A stretch of 64,000 nt of DNA. It comes from SIG607 sp045648445 (lineage in GTDB: Bacteria > Bacillota > Clostridia > Oscillospirales > Acutalibacteraceae). The notes beneath the pieces were generated by a model. The model saw nothing but the letters and a program-made list of their open reading frames with translations. It was not told the DNA's origin and did not search any database. The stretch is taken from positions 1-64,000 of the forward strand of contig JAZRNY010000022.1 of the NCBI GenBank assembly GCA_045648445.1, read 5' to 3'. Made by a program: the position numbers and the translations under genes. Positions 17,952-24,867 of the stretch are shown one piece after another (position 1 is the stretch's first letter; each line of letters opens with the position of its first letter).

Positions 17952-19364
17952 TTATTTAACAGTAACGTTTGCGGAACCGCCTACTACTAAGGTAGAGATA
18001 TTATCAGTAGTAAGTGCAACGCCGCCGATAGTGCAGTTCTTGAAGGTAACTTCTGCTACTGCCTCAAGGGCATAACCTGCTTCAAAATCACAATTTACAA
18101 ATTCGGTAGGCGCATAAGGACGGCAGAAAGCATAACCTGCGCCTTTTCCAAACTTACAACCGTCAAATTTAACGTTACCGATTGTTGCAGCATAAGAAGT
18201 CCAACCGTTAAAGGTAGAATTGTATGCGAAAAGGTTCTGATTTGTACCCTGGTCGCAAGAAATAGTGTAAGTAGGTCCATCGATAATTACGTTCTGAAGA
18301 ATAACGGGTTCGCTGTGTGTGCTGTTGTGGTTTATAAAAATACCACGGAAGCCCTTATCAATAGTAAGGTTTTTAATGGTACCACCGGTAGTGCTTATAG
18401 CGCTATCCCAAGTGTCGCCCACGTTTACGGAAAGAGTGTTGCCTTTACCGTCGATAAGTTGGCCGTTCATAACGTTAACACCGGTCTTACCATAGGAATT
18501 GCTTTCACTTGCGGAATTAATTGCAACGTCGCCTGCAAAATATACGTCTTTGCCTTCTTTGGTAGCAGCCACAAATGCATCACCATTATCAATTAATGCG
18601 GGAATGGGAGCACCTTCAAACCAAGCAACTACATTGTCTTCCACCTTACCGAAAGCTTCGGTTAAAGCAGCTTCTGCGCTGTCAAAACCTGCAGCCTGAA
18701 CAGCCTGAGAGAATACGAGAATATCGTAGGTGCCGTTTTCGTTGCCGTCAACCTTTGTTACTTCTTCGTTACCACAGTTTTTGTTCATATATACCTGTAA
18801 AAGAGAAGGAATAGTGGTGGTGTTGGGAGCAACAGCAGTGCCGTGAACAGCTTCCCAAATCATATAGTTTTCACCGTCGATTACTGCTACGAAAGGTGTG
18901 CCCCAATTCCAAGTTCCGTCAAAATCGAACTCTGCGCCATTATCAGCATTGGTGGAAAAACCAATAACCTTGTATCTGAATTCGTCAATGGTAGCATATT
19001 CGCCCATTTCGAAAGCGAATACGGTACGAACAAAAGCATCAGACTTACCTGTATTTGCTACAGAAACATATTTGTCGACCACGTTGTTCATAGTAAAACT
19101 TCTGTATGCGCCGTCTGCTTCAGTTGTATTTTTCCAACCGAGTGTGCCAACGTAAGGCATAAGGGGTTTAGCCTGTGTGAAATCAACGAGTTCGCCTGAT
19201 GCGTTGTATTCCTGTTCGATTTGCTCGATTTCAACACTTCCAACGGTCATTACGTTGGTTTTGGAATCAGTGTCGGTAAGATATGCAATAGTTCCTGCTA
19301 TTGCAAGCGCTACTACGAGTACCATAGCAAGACACATAATGATTACTTTTTTAAAGTTTTTCAT
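17952..19364 (-). CDS. SipW-dependent TasA-like protein with C-terminal beta-helix
   Basis: 470 residues starting behind AAGGAG. The signal IMCLAMVLVVALAIAG-TIAYLT followed by TNVMTVGSVEI is a clear SipW-type signature. The TasA-like part (about 35-265) has DKYVSVANTGKSDAFVRT and the late family motif AVQAAGFDSAEAALTEAF. The last 200 residues are beta-helix-like (GQLIDGKGNTLSVNVG, TIKNLTIDKGFRG, VKFDGCKFGKG, EVTFKNCTIGG). It differs in stalk sequence from the two following paralogues, so it is a separate lineage with the same design. Seventeen bases separate its stop from the next start. Confidence 0.82.
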   Translation of the reverse strand: MKNFKKVIIMCLAMVLVVALAIAGTIAYLTDTDSKTNVMTVGSVEIEQIEQEYNASGELVDFTQAKPLMPYVGTLGWKNTTEADGAYRSFTMNNVVDKYVSVANTGKSDAFVRTVFAFEMGEYATIDEFRYKVIGFSTNADNGAEFDFDGTWNWGTPFVAVIDGENYMIWEAVHGTAVAPNTTTIPSLLQVYMNKNCGNEEVTKVDGNENGTYDILVFSQAVQAAGFDSAEAALTEAFGKVEDNVVAWFEGAPIPALIDNGDAFVAATKEGKDVYFAGDVAINSASESNSYGKTGVNVMNGQLIDGKGNTLSVNVGDTWDSAISTTGGTIKNLTIDKGFRGIFINHNSTHSEPVILQNVIIDGPTYTISCDQGTNQNLFAYNSTFNGWTSYAATIGNVKFDGCKFGKGAGYAFCRPYAPTEFVNCDFEAGYALEAVAEVTFKNCTIGGVALTTDNISTLVVGGSANVTVK

Positions 19365-19385
19365 TTCTTTTTCTCCTTAAATAAA

Positions 19386-19994
19386 TTATTTTTGTGTTAT
19401 AGTCCAAGCCTTTTCGGCTGAATCTATCTCGGTTATGCTGCCGTCACGCTGAACAGCGTAAGCAGTAAAGGAAAGGGTTGGCATTTCGGTAAGTTTATTG
19501 AACATTTCCTTTGTTACGGTATCCTTAACCTTTACCTGATTATCCTTAAGTACGGGGAAGTCCTGATCGTCTTTATTGTTATCAACGGCTCTGAAGTAAA
19601 CGCCGTCTACGTCCTTTAAAGGAGTCCAGCCGTCTGCAACGGTAAATTCCATAAAATCGTCAAACTTGGCAGGATCACCAGATTTTTCGATTTTTACAAA
19701 AAGCCAACAGTCCTCGCTATTCTTTTCAACTGTTACGGTAGGGTCTTTGGAAATTTTATTACCGGGAACCATACGGTAAGTGTTTGTATATGGATCGCCG
19801 TCGCCGTCGTTTGTATCGCTTTCCTCAAGAGTGATATCAATATCACCATAGGTAAAGGTATTTACAACGGGTTTTGTTTCTGCAACAAGCCATGCAAAAG
19901 TACCGCTAACAACACTAAAAACAAGAGTTGTTACGCTAATCATTAATAAAACCGTTTTTAAAAATCCCTGTTTTGTAAAAAGTTTAGTTTTCAT
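19386..19994 (-). CDS. TasA/camelysin-like SipW-dependent fibre protein 2
   Basis: 202 residues from the ATG at 19994 (GAAAGG 9 bases upstream; an in-frame start at 20060 would lie inside the previous gene). Signal helix about 14-35 ends in SGTFAWLVAETKPVVNTFTYGDIDI, with W in place of Y in the SipW-type AYL motif. One TasA-like jelly-roll domain follows with NKISKDPTVTVEKNS and the late AYAVQRD motif. No tip domain. By analogy with TasA and camelysin it is a candidate fibre subunit; polymerisation is inferred, not shown. Confidence 0.83.
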   Translation of the reverse strand: MKTKLFTKQGFLKTVLLMISVTTLVFSVVSGTFAWLVAETKPVVNTFTYGDIDITLEESDTNDGDGDPYTNTYRMVPGNKISKDPTVTVEKNSEDCWLFVKIEKSGDPAKFDDFMEFTVADGWTPLKDVDGVYFRAVDNNKDDQDFPVLKDNQVKVKDTVTKEMFNKLTEMPTLSFTAYAVQRDGSITEIDSAEKAWTITQK

Positions 19995-20010
19995 ATTGTT
20001 GCGCCTTTCT

Positions 20011-20652
20011 TTAGTTAATTTGAATATCAAATGCTGCCCACGCCGCATCTTCATTATCAAATCCGGTTTTTTGAACTGCGTTACCTACTACAGAAATCTT
20101 CATTTCCTTAATTTTAGCGAGTTCTTCGCCGTTAATTTCTTCGGGAACTTTTATTTTCTTAAACAAAGGCTGTAGCACCTTGTCATCCTTTACTTTATCT
20201 ATAGGTTCTTTATAGCGAAATTCATAAGTAACGGTATCGTCACCGTTATCGGTAATTTTCACACACTTCCAAATTGCGCTATCATAACCTTCTACATAAT
20301 TTTCGGGTAGAAAATCGTCACCTAACACAGCCTTAATATCAGCCATATCGCTTATGGTAACAAGCATACGAATATATGAAGCCTCGCTTCCCTTTTTAAC
20401 AGTTAAAGTAGGGTCTTTAACGTAAACTCCGCCGGGAATAAGATGATATTCATTCTCCTTGACTCTTTGGGAACTAATGACTTCGCCAAGTTCATTTACG
20501 TCTGCTTCATCAAGTGTTATCTTTACGTTGCCGACTGTAAAGGTATTGACAACTTGGTCTACGTCAGCAAGATAAGACACAGTCCCCATTACCGTTGCAA
20601 AAACCAGCAAACAAACACATACGCTCAGCAATACCGCCTTAATTTTTCTCAT
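20011..20652 (-). CDS. TasA/camelysin-like SipW-dependent fibre protein 1
   Basis: 213 residues. The start is set at the ATG at 20652 because AGGAG lies 7 bases upstream and the signal helix then begins at residue 5. The signal VFATVMG-TVSYLADVDQVVNTFTVGNVKI fits the SipW-type signature. The single TasA-like domain has PGGVYVKDPTLTVKKGS and ends with VVGNAVQKTGFDNEDAAW, the same late motif as its neighbours. It overlaps the 3' end of the signal peptidase gene by 14 bases, the usual tight sipW-tasA coupling. Candidate main fibre subunit. Confidence 0.85.
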   Translation of the reverse strand: MRKIKAVLLSVCVCLLVFATVMGTVSYLADVDQVVNTFTVGNVKITLDEADVNELGEVISSQRVKENEYHLIPGGVYVKDPTLTVKKGSEASYIRMLVTISDMADIKAVLGDDFLPENYVEGYDSAIWKCVKITDNGDDTVTYEFRYKEPIDKVKDDKVLQPLFKKIKVPEEINGEELAKIKEMKISVVGNAVQKTGFDNEDAAWAAFDIQIN

Positions 20653-21178
20653 TGCTTTTTCTCCTTTTTTTATTTTTATTGGGTTCTTCACCCGTAATAT
20701 AATCAATCATAAATACGATTATTGTAAGAATAATTCCTATAGCAAGTCCTAAATACATACCGGGTTGAGTTGTAATAAAACTTGCCGCATAGCCAAGATA
20801 AGGGATTTTAAAAATTGGTTTGCCCATGATATTATTCATGTGCACCTTGCCGTTATCTGCAGTTTTGTTAGCGTCACCCTTTGTATTAAAATAAAGAACG
20901 TCGTTTTTTTCTTCAATTGCCACAATTCTGTGAGTTACGGTTGTGTCGCTTGATACTAAAAATGTTATAACGTCGCCTACTTCAAGTTTTTTAGGGTCAA
21001 CGCTTTTAACGTATATTATGGCGCCTGTTTTGTATTCAGGTTCCATTGATGGTGACAAAATCGTATAAACCTTTAAACCAAAAATTTGCACCCCGGCAAC
21101 AAGAAAAGCAAAAAGAACAACAAGGGAAACTATGCTAACAGATATGCTTTTTAAAAAAATTCTTAATTTGTTAGTCAA
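20639..21178 (-). CDS. sipW: SipW-type (ER-type) signal peptidase I
   Basis: 179 residues with an N-terminal membrane helix (about 10-34) and a second near the C-terminus (about 140-160). Active-site serine in LSPSMEP (S44), and a histidine in VTHRIVAIE (H83) where eubacterial type I peptidases use lysine. The Ser-His dyad is the mark of the SipW/archaeal/ER group that processes TasA-like proteins. Translation appears to begin at TTG at 21178, 11 bases after GGGAGGGG; no ATG is available before the catalytic serine. First gene of the operon, so processing enzyme and substrates are made together. Confidence 0.9.
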   Translation of the reverse strand: MTNKLRIFLKSISVSIVSLVVLFAFLVAGVQIFGLKVYTILSPSMEPEYKTGAIIYVKSVDPKKLEVGDVITFLVSSDTTVTHRIVAIEEKNDVLYFNTKGDANKTADNGKVHMNNIMGKPIFKIPYLGYAASFITTQPGMYLGLAIGIILTIIVFMIDYITGEEPNKNKKRRKSNEKN

Positions 21179-21272
21179 TTTCTAATAGCCCCTCCCAATA
21201 TATAGGCAAATATTTTATGATTTAAATTTCATTTTCGGGGGAAAATAAATACTGTATATACCAATCGGCTAT

Positions 21273-21297
21273 TTCGTTTATTACCCACATAAACGAT
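21273..21297 (+). repeat. Recombination-site-like repeat A
   Basis: Arms TTCGTTTAT (21273-21281) and ATAAACGAT (21289-21297) are inverted around a 7-bp asymmetric centre TACCCAC. This is the layout of a tyrosine recombinase core site. It is in the same orientation as site B and inverted relative to site C beyond the recombinase gene. Confidence 0.8.
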
Positions 21298-21300
21298 GTT

Positions 21301-21331
21301 TAAAAATCCCCTGTGCGAATCGGCACAGAGG
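21301..21331 (-). terminator. Terminator-like hairpin in the sipW leader
   Basis: On the minus strand CCTCTGTGC (21331-21323) pairs with GCACAGGGG (21316-21308) around CGATTC, a 9-bp stem with one G-T pair, followed by A and five Ts. It lies between the promoter at 21409-21437 and sipW, and fills the short gap between direct sites A and B. It may attenuate the operon. Confidence 0.75.
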
Positions 21332-21337
21332 TACGTT

Positions 21338-21362
21338 TTCATTTATTACCCACATAAACGAA
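21338..21362 (+). repeat. Recombination-site-like repeat B
   Basis: Arms TTCATTTAT (21338-21346) and ATAAACGAA (21354-21362) around TACCCAC (21347-21353). One arm differs from site C at a single base. It lies 65 bp from site A in direct orientation; recombination between the two would delete the terminator-like hairpin. Confidence 0.78.
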
Positions 21363-21408
21363 AGCGAAAACAGATGCAATATACACGCATTCCAAAGTCG
21401 TGGGTACT

Positions 21409-21437
21409 ATTATGACACAATTAAGCCGATTTGTCAA
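21409..21437 (-). promoter_or_regulatory. Promoter for the SipW operon, inside the invertible segment
   Basis: Minus strand TTGACA (21437-21432), 17 bp, CATAAT (21414-21409). The transcript would begin near 21402 and run through site B, the terminator-like hairpin and site A before sipW, giving a leader of about 225 bases. No comparable promoter was seen between site A and sipW, so the operon seems to depend on this one. Confidence 0.78.
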
Positions 21438-21454
21438 CAAAAAATGCATAATTT

Positions 21455-21484
21455 TTCAAGTGTTAACAAAAGTTATTGTATAAT
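21455..21484 (+). promoter_or_regulatory. Probable promoter of the recombinase gene
   Basis: A TATAAT lies at 21479-21484, with only a weak -35 match (TTCAAG, 21455-21460, 18-bp spacer). It is divergent from the sipW promoter, with about 17 bp between the two -35 regions. The weak match suggests low recombinase expression. Confidence 0.5.
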
Positions 21485-21547
21485 TCGGACTTAATTATGG
21501 TCAATTTTACCGTCAAAATATAGTTTGCGCGAAGGGATGAAAATAAA

Positions 21548-22648
21548 ATGTCACGTAGAGGAGAATGTATCTACAAAAGGAAAGACGGCAGATGGGAGGC
21601 TCGATATGTCAAAGAAATAGGCGTTGACGGAAGAAAAAAATATGCTTCAGTCTATGCTGCAACATATAAAGATGCTAAAGAAAAACAACTGAATGCTATG
21701 CATAATATTGCTAAAAATTTAACAAAGTTTGCAAGTTTATGCACTAAAGACGTTGTAGAGGAGTGGCTTTTATGGGTAAAAAATCAAATAAAGCCGTCAA
21801 GTTATATAAAATATGAAAATTTATGTAAAAATCATATAATAAGATTTTTTGGTAATATCGCCATAAATAAAATAAGTTCGGTAATGATACAGCAGTTTGC
21901 AACCGATTTAAAGGATAACGGCAGAAAGTATGGTGGAAAACTTTCAGACAAAACGGTTAACGATATATTGATTATATTAAGTAGAGTTTTTAATTATGCA
22001 CAAGAAGAATATTCTATAACTCCGCCAAAAATAAAATGCGTAAAGCAAGAAAACAAAGAAGCGCGAGTGCTAAGCGGTGATGAACAAAATCGACTTTGCG
22101 CTTATTGCCTCAATTGTACCGATTGTTATAAATTTTCGGTGTTATTGGCTCTTTATACCGGAATGAGAATAGGTGAAATATGCGCACTTAAATGGCAGGA
22201 TATAACCGACGATTATATAATTGTGGATAAAACAATGCAACGGTTAAAAACAGATAGTGGCGATACCGAGATTTTTGTAACCGGTCCAAAAAGTCAATCT
22301 TCAAACAGAATAATCCCCTTGCCTGATTTTATAAAAGAAATGATAGATGGTTTGCGAAAAGGTGACGGATATGTATTGGCAACTTCAAGAAGTCCGTATT
22401 GCGAACCGCGAACAATGCAAAACCGCTTTAAAGAAACTGCAAAACTTTTGGGTATTAAAGGCGCTACCTTTCATACTTTAAGGCATACTTTTGCTACCCG
22501 TTGTGTAGAGGCTGGTTTTGACATAAAAAGCCTTTCGGAAATTCTGGGACATTCGGACGTTAAGGTGACACTTAACAGATACGTTCATTCCTCATTTGAA
22601 CAAAAACAAAAAAATATGCAAAAACTGACTTTCACGAATATTGCTTAA
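21548..22648 (+). CDS. Tyrosine recombinase, candidate invertase
   Basis: 366 residues. N-terminal AP2-like arm-site domain (about 1-55, GECIYKRKDGRWEARYVKE), SAM-like core-binding domain (about 65-165) and a complete catalytic domain: R207 (TGMRIGE), K248, H309 and R312 (HTLRHTFA), H335 (LGHSD) and nucleophile Y345 (LNRYVH). The design is that of Tn916/phage-type integrases. No excisionase, relaxase or phage gene lies beside it. Inverted core-like sites flank the gene, which points to local inversion rather than element integration. AAGGGATG lies upstream of the ATG. Co-located with and divergent from the promoter of the SipW operon. Confidence 0.92.
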   Translation: MSRRGECIYKRKDGRWEARYVKEIGVDGRKKYASVYAATYKDAKEKQLNAMHNIAKNLTKFASLCTKDVVEEWLLWVKNQIKPSSYIKYENLCKNHIIRFFGNIAINKISSVMIQQFATDLKDNGRKYGGKLSDKTVNDILIILSRVFNYAQEEYSITPPKIKCVKQENKEARVLSGDEQNRLCAYCLNCTDCYKFSVLLALYTGMRIGEICALKWQDITDDYIIVDKTMQRLKTDSGDTEIFVTGPKSQSSNRIIPLPDFIKEMIDGLRKGDGYVLATSRSPYCEPRTMQNRFKETAKLLGIKGATFHTLRHTFATRCVEAGFDIKSLSEILGHSDVKVTLNRYVHSSFEQKQKNMQKLTFTNIA

Positions 22649-22654
22649 ATGGTC

Positions 22655-22707
22655 AAAAAAATGGTAAGAAGACAAAAAATTCGTTTGTTTTCTTACCATT
22701 TTTTTGT
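22655..22707 (+). terminator. Terminator of the recombinase gene
   Basis: AAATGGTAAGAA pairs with TTCTTACCATTT across a loop of about 19 bases, followed by a T tract, just downstream of the stop. Lying inside the predicted invertible segment, it would face sipW after inversion. Confidence 0.82.
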
Positions 22708-22710
22708 TTT

Positions 22711-22735
22711 TTCGTTTATGTGGGTAATAAACGAA
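22711..22735 (-). repeat. Recombination-site-like repeat C, inverted
   Basis: Perfect 9-bp arms TTCGTTTAT (22711-22719) and ATAAACGAA (22727-22735) around GTGGGTA, the reverse complement of the centre in sites A and B. It lies directly after the recombinase terminator and directly before the next terminator. Confidence 0.82.
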
Positions 22736-22775
22736 AACCTCTTAACCGCTAAGTGTTAAGAGGTTTAATTTTTTT
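22735..22775. terminator. Strong terminator beside site C
   Basis: AAACCTCTTAAC (22735-22746) and GTTAAGAGGTTT (22755-22766) form a perfect 12-bp stem followed by AATTTTTTT. It would stop an inverted sipW promoter from reading into dinB as antisense, and can end dinB in the other direction. Confidence 0.85.
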
Positions 22776-22787
22776 ATAAATCTCCTA

Positions 22788-24005
22788 TTATCTGCAGTAG
22801 GGTGGTTTGAAACCGGGGGCGAGGTTTTTGTTTTTAAAAAGCAACGAGCCTCTTACTACGGCGTTCTTGCCGTATTTTAAGCAGATTTTACTAACCTGCC
22901 TTTCTATTTTTAAAAGTTTATCTTCATCTTCAAAATTGTTAAACAAATCAAGTTGTACGTTGGCGCCTCCCTCTTTAAGTCTTATTGCTCTTAGCCCTAC
23001 GCTGCGACAAGGAAGACAACCGTACTTTTTAAATAGGTTCATTGCGTATCGTGCCAATGTAACTGCCGTTTGTGTACCCGAATCTATTCGTACGGCATAT
23101 TCGTTTGTATTTAGATTGGTATCTCTTACAATTAGAGTAACTCCCGTCGCATATATTTCTTTTTCTCTTAAATTTTCAGCAATTTCTTCTGAGTAAAAAA
23201 GAAGTTCTCTGAAAACTTCATCTTCAGTTTTAAAATCTTCCGATAGGGTGCGTGAACGCCCCACGCTTTTAGGTCGGTCGGTATTTTTGGGGGTAACAAC
23301 AGCGCTGTCGTCAAGACCCATTGCGCTTCTTTTTAGCATAATCCCGTTTTTGCCTAAAATTTTATTCAGCATTTGGTCGTCTGCAAGGGTTATATCCCCT
23401 ATGGTAAAAATTCCTCTGCCCTTTAATTTTGATGCGGTACTGTTACCCACAAAAAGCAAATCGCTTATAGGAAGATTGTATATTTTTTCTTTAAAGTTTT
23501 CTTTATTTATAATGGTTAGCCCTTCGGGTTTTTTCATATCACTGCCCAGTTTTGCAAAAGATTTATTAAAACTTACTCCCACCGAAGCGGTTATTCCCAG
23601 TTCTTCCTTTATATCTTTCATTATTTTTTTGGCTATAGTTTCTCCATCGCCGAAAAGCAAGTAACTTCCCGTCACGTCAAGCCAACATTCGTCCATTCCG
23701 AAAGGCTCAACCATATCGGTATAGCGATGATAAATTTGATTTGCCTTAACCGAAAACTCCTCGTATTTATCGTATAAAGGCGGTAAAATAACCAACCCTG
23801 CGCATTTTTGCTTTGCTTTCCATATAGGTTCTGCCGTTTTTACGCCGAATTTTTTGGCTATTTCGTTTTTTGCAAGTATTATTCCGTGGCGCTCCTGCAC
23901 GCTTCCTGCAACTGCAACGGGTTCGCCCAAATAAGTTTGATTATAAAGAAGACTTACCGAAGCAAAAAAATTATTAAGGTCACAATGAAGAATTACTCTT
24001 TCCAT
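22788..24005 (-). CDS. dinB: Y-family DNA polymerase IV
   Basis: 405 residues, a full-length translesion polymerase. Catalytic acids are visible: the first Asp in HCDLNNFFASV (D9) and the DE pair in PFGMDECWLD (D105, E106). The little-finger domain follows (about 240-360, SVGRSRTLSEDF). No clear C-terminal beta-clamp motif of the QLxLF kind ends the protein, though QLDLF occurs near residue 350. It is the third gene of a leftward transcript that starts at a LexA-box promoter (24801-24829), so induction by DNA damage is expected. Ten bases separate it from the preceding gene. Confidence 0.93.
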   Translation of the reverse strand: MERVILHCDLNNFFASVSLLYNQTYLGEPVAVAGSVQERHGIILAKNEIAKKFGVKTAEPIWKAKQKCAGLVILPPLYDKYEEFSVKANQIYHRYTDMVEPFGMDECWLDVTGSYLLFGDGETIAKKIMKDIKEELGITASVGVSFNKSFAKLGSDMKKPEGLTIINKENFKEKIYNLPISDLLFVGNSTASKLKGRGIFTIGDITLADDQMLNKILGKNGIMLKRSAMGLDDSAVVTPKNTDRPKSVGRSRTLSEDFKTEDEVFRELLFYSEEIAENLREKEIYATGVTLIVRDTNLNTNEYAVRIDSGTQTAVTLARYAMNLFKKYGCLPCRSVGLRAIRLKEGGANVQLDLFNNFEDEDKLLKIERQVSKICLKYGKNAVVRGSLLFKNKNLAPGFKPPYCR

Positions 24006-24015
24006 TTTTATTCTC

Positions 24016-24351
24016 CTAACTTACGTAAGACGGTGTTAAATGTTCAAGCGCGTTAAGGTGAATTCTTTCTACCTGACGTTTGCTGTAATTAAGTATAACT
24101 GCCGTTTCTTCCAGCGTTTTTCCGCAAAGATATTTTTGAGCAAGTACCTCGCTTTCCACTTTATCGGTGATTTTTTCTATATCGTTTTCAATAAAATCTC
24201 TTAACAAAGCCGCTTCGGTCATTTTTCTTTTATATTTTTCGCTTTTATCCGCATTTTTAGCCGACAATAAGTAACAACGGTTAATAATAGCCAAAGTTAG
24301 AGGGTATTGTTCAAGATAAATTCTTTTTTCATCAACCGACATATCCGTCAT
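24016..24351 (-). CDS. Small protein with sigma-region-4-like helix-turn-helix
   Basis: 111 residues, helical. The C-terminal half carries KYLCGKTLEETAVILNYSKRQVERIHLNALEHL, given here as residues about 73-105, which reads like a sigma-70 region 4 or phage late-regulator helix-turn-helix. No other domain is recognised. It overlaps the zinc-binding gene upstream by 4 bases (ATGA) and lies 10 bases before dinB. Similar small HTH proteins occur in prophages and in SOS-linked dinB operons of Firmicutes. Role in regulating polymerase use is inference. Confidence 0.7.
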   Translation of the reverse strand: MTDMSVDEKRIYLEQYPLTLAIINRCYLLSAKNADKSEKYKRKMTEAALLRDFIENDIEKITDKVESEVLAQKYLCGKTLEETAVILNYSKRQVERIHLNALEHLTPSYVS

Positions 24352-24713
24352 AGTATCCCTGCTCCTTTTAATGCGTAATACTGACCGTAACTTAATTTAC
24401 AACCGTGGCGTTTATTATAGACATCCACTTCGTTTACTGCTTTAAACAAAGGATCTTTTTTTCTTTCTTCCTCTTGTTGTTTTTGTTTTAAAAACATTTT
24501 TTCTCCGAGTTTTTTGCAACTCTCGCTACAGTATCGACGAACGCTGAGCCCCGTAGGCCGTCCGCAATAACTGCAATAATTGCCTCGCTTTTCGCTATAG
24601 TTCATTCCTGAACAATATGGACACAACAAAAGTTTTTCGCTCCCCTTCGGTGTCGGTTCAAAATAAACCTTTGCGAACTCAAACTCCATCCGACAATCCG
24701 AACAATAATACAA
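24348..24713 (-). CDS. Small zinc-finger protein, first gene of the dinB operon
   Basis: 121 residues with four Cys pairs: CSDC near residue 4, CPYC near 32, CSYC near 47 and CSESC near 63, indicating at least two zinc-binding clusters. The C-terminal half is charged and helical, ending NKRHGCKLSYGQYYALKGAGIL. No family was recognised. Its leader contains the LexA box, so it should be produced with dinB during the SOS response. Start ATG at 24713; TACGGAGGTAA supplies a good ribosome site. Confidence 0.72.
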   Translation of the reverse strand: MYYCSDCRMEFEFAKVYFEPTPKGSEKLLLCPYCSGMNYSEKRGNYCSYCGRPTGLSVRRYCSESCKKLGEKMFLKQKQQEEERKKDPLFKAVNEVDVYNKRHGCKLSYGQYYALKGAGIL

Positions 24714-24746
24714 TTCCGTTTACCTCCGTAAAAATAAAAATTTTGC

Positions 24747-24775
24747 TTGACTTCGAAAACAAAACGTTATATAAT
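24747..24775 (+). promoter_or_regulatory. Rightward promoter of the XRE/ImmA pair
   Basis: TTGACT (24747-24752), 17 bp, TATAAT (24770-24775). Transcription should begin near 24782, directly beside the LexA box and heading into the opposing promoter. Confidence 0.85.
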
Positions 24776-24786
24776 GTTCTTGTTCC

Positions 24787-24800
24787 CGAACACTTGTTCT
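24787..24800. promoter_or_regulatory. LexA (SOS) box
   Basis: CGAACACTTGTTCT matches the Gram-positive LexA/DinR consensus CGAAC-N4-GTTCG at 9 of 10 fixed positions. It lies between the two facing -10 boxes and would cover both predicted start sites. Confidence 0.85.
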
Positions 24801-24829
24801 ATTATATTACGGAAATCCGTAATTGTCAA
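24801..24829 (-). promoter_or_regulatory. Leftward promoter of the dinB operon, with palindromic operator
   Basis: A perfect consensus on the minus strand: TTGACA (24829-24824), 17 bp, TATAAT (24806-24801). The spacer is almost entirely the palindrome ATTACGGAAATCCGTAAT (24806-24823), a candidate operator for the adjacent XRE protein. The LexA box begins just downstream of the -10. Confidence 0.88.
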
Positions 24830-24867
24830 GTGTATGCGCCAAAATTTTATAAAAGGTGGAAAATTTT

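Larger units (their letters stand above)
21273..22735. mobile_element. Predicted invertible segment with recombinase gene and outward promoter
   Basis: The segment is bounded on the left by sites A and B (direct to each other) and on the right by site C in inverted orientation. It holds a complete tyrosine recombinase gene and a strong promoter facing the SipW operon. Recombination between A or B and C would invert the segment, turning the promoter away from sipW and toward the terminator at 22735-22775. The recombinase's own terminator (22655-22707) would then face sipW and insulate it. An integrated element would be expected to have direct terminal repeats instead. Inversion has not been shown; it is inferred from layout. 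Confidence 0.7.

Noticed and set aside
21273..22735. attL/attR of an integrated mobile element
   Set aside because: The outer sites are inverted, not direct, and the segment holds no cargo beyond the recombinase. The direct pair A and B encloses only 40 bp.
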